DNA of 64,000 nucleotides from Lapidilactobacillus luobeiensis (GTDB lineage: Bacteria > Bacillota > Bacilli > Lactobacillales > Lactobacillaceae), in contig NZ_BROC01000014.1 of NCBI RefSeq assembly GCF_024345205.1, forward strand, positions 1 to 64,000, read 5' to 3'. Every line of letters starts with the position of its first letter. The stretch's first letter is position 1. The translations under genes and the position numbers were made by a program. The notes beneath the pieces were generated by a model. It saw nothing but the letters and a program-made list of their open reading frames with translations, searched no databases and was not told the origin of the DNA. Positions 58,246-64,000 of this stretch are shown here, piece after piece.

Positions 58246-58941
58246 ATGTATCGTTATTTTATCCAACCACAATTCAACAAATTCACGAATTCGGTTTTTG
58301 GCTACGAAATGCTGATCAGGAAATGGGGCGCTGATCGTTGGCAGTTACCCAAGGACTTTGCCTCGATCCCGATCGCGATCCAGACTGATCTGCTGCGCAA
58401 AGTCGGGCAAGAATTGGCGTTGAAGGTCGAATCGATCTCATTTAATCTGAACCGAACTCAATTCGTCAACGATGAAATCAGCGCGGCCTTGATCGCGACT
58501 CAACATCAGATCTATCCGATCGTGTTGACCGTGGAAATCACCGAAGAGCCGACTGACCAGATCACTGTGGCTGATCTTTTACCGAAAATCGTTGAATATA
58601 ACGATCATGGCATCGAGATCAGTCTCGACGATGTGGCCACTGGCGTCAACACTTTGGCCCACATCAAGCCACTATTACCTTTTGCCGCTGAGATCAAAGT
58701 CGCAATGCAAAATTTTCGAGCTGAACACCGGGAAAACGAGATCAACGACCAATTGCAGCACTGGATCGAGGTCGCTCAAGATTATCAATTGCGATTGATC
58801 CTTGAAGGCGTGGAGAATCAGGGCGAAGACGAAATGGCCGACGATTATGGCATCGCCATTCGCCAAGGTTACTTTTATGGCAAACCCCATTTATTCAAAT
58901 TACGCAATGACGATCTGTCCGCAAAACAATTGAACGCCTGA
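58246..58941 (+). CDS. compact EAL domain protein (cyclic-di-GMP phosphodiesterase-like)
   Basis: 231 aa, an EAL domain with no sensor or membrane part. The signature is degenerate at the middle residue (E21-M-L), but the residues used for metal and catalysis appear kept: E21, N67/N69 in SFNLN, E97 in TVEITE, D128-D129 in LDDVATG, K151, E186 in LEGVE and Q206 in RQGYFYGKP. It may therefore be active. The frame is open 77 codons upstream into the nox promoter, but GAGGGAGCTAAC sets the start at 58246. No GGDEF protein is in the window. Confidence 0.85.
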   Translation: MYRYFIQPQFNKFTNSVFGYEMLIRKWGADRWQLPKDFASIPIAIQTDLLRKVGQELALKVESISFNLNRTQFVNDEISAALIATQHQIYPIVLTVEITEEPTDQITVADLLPKIVEYNDHGIEISLDDVATGVNTLAHIKPLLPFAAEIKVAMQNFRAEHRENEINDQLQHWIEVAQDYQLRLILEGVENQGEDEMADDYGIAIRQGYFYGKPHLFKLRNDDLSAKQLNA

Positions 58942-59002
58942 ATCACCGCTCCACCCATAGCTAAGCCAATCAGTTTTCAGCAATCACCTGAAGGATTTGA
59001 CC

Positions 59003-59041
59003 AAAAAGCGCCGCAGTTAGAACACTGTCGCGCTTTTTTTC
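59003..59041. terminator. terminator between EAL gene and anmK
   Basis: AAAAAGCGC..CGCAGT pairs with ACTG..GCGCTTTTTTT. It serves the EAL gene and may also stop anmK. Confidence 0.75.
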
Positions 59042-59070
59042 ATTGGGTCAGGTTTGAAGATCTGTTCTGA

Positions 59071-60210
59071 TCAGGAGGCATCAACCGGCGTGATCCGCCC
59101 TAAGATCACTGACCGGTTAGCGCCAGTCGCGCTGGGCACATTGCTCGGCTGACCCTGCCACGTTTGGTTCCCTAAGACGACCATCGCGATCGCTTCTTTC
59201 GCCGCTGAAGAATAACCGTGATCCTCTTGCGTGCTGACAGCGACTTGTGGCAAAGCTTCTTGTAACATGGCCATCAAAGTCCGGTTATAGCTACCACCAC
59301 CGGCCACGATCAATTCTGTTGGCTTTTGACAATATGGTTCGATGGCGCCAGCGATCGACCGGGCTGTCAATGCGGTCGCCGTTGCGATCAGATCATCAGG
59401 CGCTAGATCAGCGTATTTTTTCAGCAAGCGGGCCGCATAAGCTTGACCGAAATCTTCTCGACCCGTCGTTTTGGGCAAAGGACGTTGAAAATAAGGATGC
59501 GTCAATAATTGCCTCAAAACAGTTTCATCGACCTGACCAGCCGCGCCATGACGGCCATCATGATCATATTCTTCTTGATAGAAATGGCGACAAAGTTCAT
59601 CGATCACCATATTACCGGGCCCCGTATCAAAGGCCAGTAAATCGTTCAAGTGACCTTGACGCGGAATGATCGTCGCGTTGCCGATCCCGCCAATATTTTG
59701 TAAGATCCGCGTCGCCGTCGCGCTCCGATACAAAACATATTCTGAATACGGAACGATCGGCGCGCCTTGACCTCCTGCCGCCAGATCTGCTTCACGAAAG
59801 TTAGAAATGACCGGGATCCGAGTCTGCTCAGCAATCACCGCTGGTTCGCCGATCTGCATAGTCGAAGGCACTTGAGCATTATTTTCTGGTCGCGGCAAAT
59901 GATAGATCGTTTGACCATGCGAAGCAATGAAGCTCAGCGCTGATAAAGGGACACCTGCTTCCCGACAGACTTGTTGCACCGCCGCACCAAAAAGCGCCCC
60001 TAGTTCAAAATCAAGACTACAGATCGCCGCCACATCAGAAGTTTCCGGCGTCAACGCGGCTTGGATCCGCTCCTTGACTGCCGCCGTAAATGGATAACTA
60101 TTGAAATGACGCAATTGCACTTTAGTCTGCTCATTGACCCCGGTGATCTCCACCAAGGCCGCGTCCGTCCCGTCCAATGACGTTCCCGACATTAAACCAA
60201 CTGCCAACAT
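59071..60210 (-). CDS. anmK: anhydro-N-acetylmuramic acid kinase
   Basis: 379 aa sugar kinase that phosphorylates and opens 1,6-anhydroMurNAc from recycled peptidoglycan. GLMSGTSLDGTDAAL at the start, FDTGPGNMVID in the middle and IVAGGGSYNRTLM near the end are the family motifs. The ATG at 60210 with GGAGAGTGACTGTG upstream is preferred over GTG codons just before it. No MurQ etherase is nearby. Confidence 0.92.
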   Translation of the reverse strand: MLAVGLMSGTSLDGTDAALVEITGVNEQTKVQLRHFNSYPFTAAVKERIQAALTPETSDVAAICSLDFELGALFGAAVQQVCREAGVPLSALSFIASHGQTIYHLPRPENNAQVPSTMQIGEPAVIAEQTRIPVISNFREADLAAGGQGAPIVPYSEYVLYRSATATRILQNIGGIGNATIIPRQGHLNDLLAFDTGPGNMVIDELCRHFYQEEYDHDGRHGAAGQVDETVLRQLLTHPYFQRPLPKTTGREDFGQAYAARLLKKYADLAPDDLIATATALTARSIAGAIEPYCQKPTELIVAGGGSYNRTLMAMLQEALPQVAVSTQEDHGYSSAAKEAIAMVVLGNQTWQGQPSNVPSATGANRSVILGRITPVDAS

Positions 60211-60437
60211 CACAGTCACTCTCCTTCAACTTATTGCAAATAGCTATTTTATTGTAAATAGCCGTTATAAATAGCTACTCATGAAAAATATTTTCTCGTA
60301 AACCAGAATATTTCATACCTAAATTGTAAAATATTTTCACAGCGTCCGCAAGTCAGGCAAGCAAACTTCGGCCTTTTTTCAAAGGTTTCGGTTATACTAA
60401 AAGCAGTTACACTTGGAAAAAGTTAGGAGGATGTTTC

Positions 60438-61379
60438 ATGACAACAGCAACCATCAAATTAGGTCAATCAACAGTCAGCGCCACACCACTGGGCTTAGGC
60501 ACCAACGCGGTGGGCGGTCACAATCTTTTCCCAGGATTGGAGGACGAGACGGGCCGGGCGATCGTCCGCGCCGGTCTGGATAACGGCATCAATTTATTGG
60601 ACACGGCCTTCGCGTACGGGCTCGGCGCTTCGGAAACACTGATTGGTGAAGCAATCAAAGGTTACGATCGCAATAAAATCGTCATTACCACCAAGGCGGC
60701 CCAGCATGTGCACGCCGATGGCACGATGACCATCGACAATTCCCCTGCGTTTCTGAAGCAGGCGGTGGCGGAAAGCTTGCAACGGCTCCAAACAGATTAC
60801 ATCGATTTGTTCTACATTCATTTTCCTGACGAGCACACCCCGAAGAATGAAGCGGTCCAAGCCCTGAACGAACTGAAACAAGCGGGGAAGATCCGGGCGA
60901 TCGGAGTGTCCAATTTCTCGCTGGCTCAATTAAAAGAGGCCAATCAGGACGGTCTGGTCGATGTGGATGAGGAACAATATAGCCTGCTCCACCGCGACCA
61001 AGAGACGGAGCGCTTCGCTTACTTGCAAGCCCACCAAATTTCGTTTGTGCCTTTCTTCCCACTAGCGTCAGGCTTACTGACCGGCAAATATCACGAGGCC
61101 GTGAGTTTCCCCACTGACGATATTCGCCATGATAATCCTGATTTTCAAGGCGCTCGTTTTGCGCAGATCATCGCTCAAGTCGACCAATTGGCGCCGATCG
61201 CCGCGGCGCATCAAGCGACGATCGCCCAAGTTGTGCTAGCTTGGTACATCCAGAATCCCGCCATCGCCGTGGTCATCCCCGGCGCTAAACGGGTCGAGCA
61301 GGTCGTCAGCAATGCCCATGCGCTCAAAATCAGTCTGAGCGCCGCGGAATATCAACAGATCGATCAAATTTTTCGCTGA
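60438..61379 (+). CDS. aldo/keto reductase
   Basis: 313 aa NADPH-dependent reductase. Catalytic Asp and Tyr in NLLDTAFAYGLGASETLIGEA, the Lys in KIVITTKAA and the His in DLFYIHFPDEHTP complete the tetrad. GVSNFS and the C-terminal VVIPGAKRVEQV cofactor region are present. It resembles the IolS/YdbC branch. TTAGGAGGATGTTTC precedes the ATG. Substrate unknown. Confidence 0.92.
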   Translation: MTTATIKLGQSTVSATPLGLGTNAVGGHNLFPGLEDETGRAIVRAGLDNGINLLDTAFAYGLGASETLIGEAIKGYDRNKIVITTKAAQHVHADGTMTIDNSPAFLKQAVAESLQRLQTDYIDLFYIHFPDEHTPKNEAVQALNELKQAGKIRAIGVSNFSLAQLKEANQDGLVDVDEEQYSLLHRDQETERFAYLQAHQISFVPFFPLASGLLTGKYHEAVSFPTDDIRHDNPDFQGARFAQIIAQVDQLAPIAAAHQATIAQVVLAWYIQNPAIAVVIPGAKRVEQVVSNAHALKISLSAAEYQQIDQIFR

Positions 61380-61404
61380 TCGTTAATGCCCAGCTTCATC
61401 AAAA

Positions 61405-61462
61405 TGCCCGTTACCTTTCGACTTCACGCCATAGCGTCTATCGGGGTAACGGGCTGTTTTTT
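61405..61462 (+). terminator. terminator after the aldo/keto reductase gene
   Basis: GCCCGTTACC pairs with GGTAACGGGC, followed by TGTTTTTTG. Confidence 0.82.
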
Positions 61463-61493
61463 GCTTGTTCGAAAAGTTGAGGGCCACGCTAAA

Positions 61494-62212
61494 AGTAGAT
61501 TGGCCGCAGCTTGCGCTGCGAAATTCGGGGTGAGCTCGCTGTGGGCGTCACTTTGAGCTTTTCGGAAGGGCACCGAAAATCTCAAAGTTGAGCCTTATTC
61601 TAAGCGGCAAAGCCGCTAAGAATAACGACACGGCGAGCTCACCCCGAATTTCTCCGCTCCAGCCGTTCAACGTTAACTTAGTCATTGAATCACTCACGCC
61701 GACTGGCAAGCTATGGCCAATTGATAGGGAGCCACGCAAATGACGACCGTGATTAGTGGGTACAAGCTTTAAATTGGTGACACCAGTACAGTCCGTCTGA
61801 TGAACTAGGATATGATCTTGATGAATTGGCTAATTCGGTCGGTTTTCACCCATGGATTGTTAAGAAAACGAGTGGAGATGTTCAGCCTACGCAAAGTATA
61901 CCGGTCTCCTAATCCAAATTCGTTGGCATTGCCGTACCACCTCAAAAGTGGGCAATTGTTTGACCTCTAACTTGCAAAACCACTTCGTCAAATCCTTCGC
62001 CTCGATTACAGATAGGCTCAATTCTGCCTAGCAACCGCCTCAGGACGTGTGGCTCAGCGGTGAGATTATTCTTAGCGATTTATCGCTTAGAATAAGGCTC
62101 GATTTGAAGACAATTCCCGCTTTTGGAATTGGCTCCAAACGATGCCCACCACGTTCCAGCCACGACAAACGTCCTGAGGCGGTTGCGTCCCCATCCAAAC
62201 CCACCACACCTG
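61494..62212 (+). repeat. R repeat copy 12 (complete, 719 bp)
   Basis: Left palindrome aaattcggggtgagctcgc/gcgagctcaccccgaattt, core, right palindrome gcaaccgcctcaggacgt/acgtcctgaggcggttgc. In the right inner hairpin the caattcccgc/ggaattg version replaces the cgcgg/ccgcg version of other copies. It ends at the base before the stop codon of the B3/4 gene. Confidence 0.92.
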
Positions 62213-62926
62213 CTACACCGGCGTGCTTCCGGCGGCGGTGATCACCCGGGCTTTCACGCTGGTCACCCCGATATTTTCCCGCAATAAACGGGCATAGATC
62301 GTGGCCATGGCCGGCAACGGCTCGGCGCCGCTAAAAGAATAAACCACGCTCATCAGCGGCTGGATCGCGGTGCTGAAATTGACCGCGGCGCGGCGGCTGT
62401 CACTGGTGGGATTGCCGAAAGGACCGACCGCGTCGAAAAGCGTGGGCAACGCAGCAATGTTGATCTGGCCCTTGCCGATCCCGGCGTAAGTAGTCCCTTC
62501 TGGCGCCGGGCGCCACGTGATCGGTCCAGATAAGGCGGCAAGATTATACGAGCCAATGGAAAAACCGCTGAAGATCGACATCAGATTATTGATCTCGATC
62601 ACATTATTGATCTGATCAAGTTCTTGCCCCTTGACCAACCGCCGCAACATCGCCTCGGCAGCATTGCGGTAACTGGCCGGCGCTTTACCTAAAGCCCGAT
62701 AAGCCGCGCGGGTCGCGGCGATCTGGGGCATCTGGGCGATCGCCGGCAGATCCAAGCGCGCCGCTTGCTTCGCGCCTAGTTTGGTGAACTTGGCTTGTAA
62801 CGCAGGTGAGCTGAAAGTGACTTCGGCTTGATAATCCAGCACCAACAAGCTGGCTTGCGGGACGACCTGAGTCAACTCAGGCGCAATCGTGATTTCCATA
62901 AAAATTGCCAACTTTCTTTTTTTCAC
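62213..62926 (-). CDS. B3/4 domain protein (PheRS-beta-like editing domain)
   Basis: 237 aa stand-alone B3/4 domain, the fold that hydrolyses mischarged Tyr-tRNA(Phe) in phenylalanyl-tRNA synthetase; stand-alone members are of uncertain role. YRALGKAPASYRNAAEAMLRR and INNVIEINNLMSIFSGFSIGSYNLA are the recognisable parts. The GTG start at 62926 has AAGGACGGGCA upstream; an ATG nine codons later lacks a clear RBS. The stop abuts repeat R12. Confidence 0.82.
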   Translation of the reverse strand: MKKRKLAIFMEITIAPELTQVVPQASLLVLDYQAEVTFSSPALQAKFTKLGAKQAARLDLPAIAQMPQIAATRAAYRALGKAPASYRNAAEAMLRRLVKGQELDQINNVIEINNLMSIFSGFSIGSYNLAALSGPITWRPAPEGTTYAGIGKGQINIAALPTLFDAVGPFGNPTSDSRRAAVNFSTAIQPLMSVVYSFSGAEPLPAMATIYARLLRENIGVTSVKARVITAAGSTPV

Positions 62927-63054
62927 TGCCCGTCCTTAATCGGGAGCAAGTAGAAACTGATGATTTTATTATACCACCCGCCCCGACCACGCCGTGCATT
63001 TCTGCCGGTAGAGGCTTACAATAGTCTGGTAAACTTTTTGAGAAGGTGTGCTTA

Positions 63055-64000
63055 ATGACAAAACGTATTAAAGGCTCGTGTACCACAGTTCTGGTTGGCA
63101 AGAAAGCATCGATCGACGGTTCAACGATCATCGCTCGTAACGAAGACGGCGCCGCGCCGCTAAATCCGGAGAAATTCGTCTTCGTCAAGGCGGCGGACCA
63201 ACCACGGCATTATCAAGCGGTCTTGAGTAAATTCAATCTGGATCTGCCGAACGATCCATTGGCCTATACCTCCACGCCTGACGCGGTCTCCGGGCACGGC
63301 ACTTGGGCCGCGGCGGGGATCAACAGCGCCAACGTAGCAATGACCGCCACCGAAACGATCACCTCAAATTCGCGGATTTTGGGCGTGGACCCACTGGTTG
63401 ATCAGGGATTGGGCGAAGAAGACATCACCACGGATCACCTTGCCCTACATTCACAGCGCCCGGGAAGGCGTCCTGCGCTTAGGCAGCCTTTTGGAAAAAT
63501 ATGGCACCTATGAAATGAACGCGATCGCTTTTTCCGACAAGGATGAAGTCTGGTACTTCGAAACCATCGGCGGACATCATTGGGCCGCGATCCGCATTCC
63601 CGATGACGCCTACGTGATCGCGCCTAATCGCCTGAACATCGATCAATTCGACTTCGCCGCCGACAACACCTTGTTTGCCCACGACCTGCCCGACTTGATC
63701 GCGACTTATCACCTGAATCCCGATCCCGATCAAGTCAACCTCCGCCATATTTTTGGCAGCAGTACCATTAAGGATACCCGCTACAACAACGCTCGCGCTT
63801 GGTACGGTCAGAAATATTTCAATCCTGAGCGCGTACAGGACCCGATTGATCAAGACCTGCCCTTCATTTGTCGCACCAACCACAAGATCACCATCGAGGA
63901 CCTGAAGTTCGTCCTCAGCTCCCACTACCAAAATACCCCGTATGACGCTTATGGTACCGGCACCGACGCCCAACGGAAGCAATTTCGGCCGATCGGGATT
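63055..64000 (+). pseudogene. pepD: C69 family dipeptidase, frameshifted and cut by the window end
   Basis: N-terminal-nucleophile dipeptidase; Cys9 in [26 protein letters not shown] would be the active residue after trimming. The first frame ends out of register at 63513, while the family sequence continues without a break in the +1 frame from [22 protein letters not shown] to the window end ([10 protein letters not shown]). Removing one G from the GG at 63432-63433 restores [17 protein letters not shown]. The start follows GAGAAGGTGTGCTTA. The last about 160 codons lie outside the window. Confidence 0.85.

Overview
The window looks like chromosomal DNA of a Lactobacillaceae bacterium at moderate GC, close to the replication origin. 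The grounds are the minus-strand block rsmG-noc-parA-parB-DUF951-ychF-DUF1129 (36.7 to 30.8 kb), a lysine-type murE beside an aspartate racemase, a MutY without iron-sulfur cysteines, a NADH oxidase, pepF, a C69 dipeptidase and an Lsa-type ABC-F protein. No prophage, CRISPR array, tRNA gene or transposase was found. The left edge is the double-promoter leader of an rRNA operon that runs leftward out of the window.

Layout. 0-6.4 kb: rrn leader, Gfo/Idh/MocA oxidoreductase, ABC-F protein, secreted RlpA-like wall protein, TetR regulator, LCP wall-polymer ligase. 6.6-10.3 kb: pepF and a glycosylasparaginase-family enzyme. 10.5-13.3 kb: zinc-type ABC importer. 14.3-21.2 kb: racD-murE, then a response regulator-histidine kinase-dacA operon. 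21.9-30 kb: universal stress protein, mntH, guaB and a manganese-type ABC importer. 30.8-36.7 kb: chromosome segregation operon. 37.3-43 kb: two MFS transporters and an AT-richer, partly decayed stretch with tiny ORFs. 43-64 kb: small metabolic genes, OYE-type oxidoreductase, Lsa-like ABC-F, acetylating aldehyde dehydrogenase, mutY, an AraC/small membrane protein/acetyltransferase cluster, nox, an EAL protein, anmK, an aldo/keto reductase, a B3/4 protein and a frameshifted dipeptidase cut by the window end.

The most unusual content is non-coding. Two repeat families fill most long intergenic gaps, roughly 9 to 10 kb in total. Family R (about 0.55 to 0.9 kb, 12 full or partial copies, both orientations) has a branched palindrome at each end joined by a conserved 400 bp core. 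Family B (about 122 bp, 17 copies plus fragments) is one long hairpin bounded by CAGAGTG and CACGTTTC. In both families the two arms of a stem change together between copies, so pairing is kept while sequence is replaced. One B copy sits inside an R copy with a 6 bp direct duplication at its borders, which indicates transposition. Several copies are chimeric.

Functional themes are metal homeostasis (three importers, each with a dyad upstream of its promoter), cell-envelope building and remodelling (murE, racD, dacA with its two-component system, LCP, RlpA-like protein with WalR-like boxes, anmK) and chromosome segregation, where a mixed parS/Noc-type site lies just before rsmG. Two genes are broken by a single base change each: a GNAT acetyltransferase (nonsense codon) and the C69 dipeptidase (1 bp insertion).
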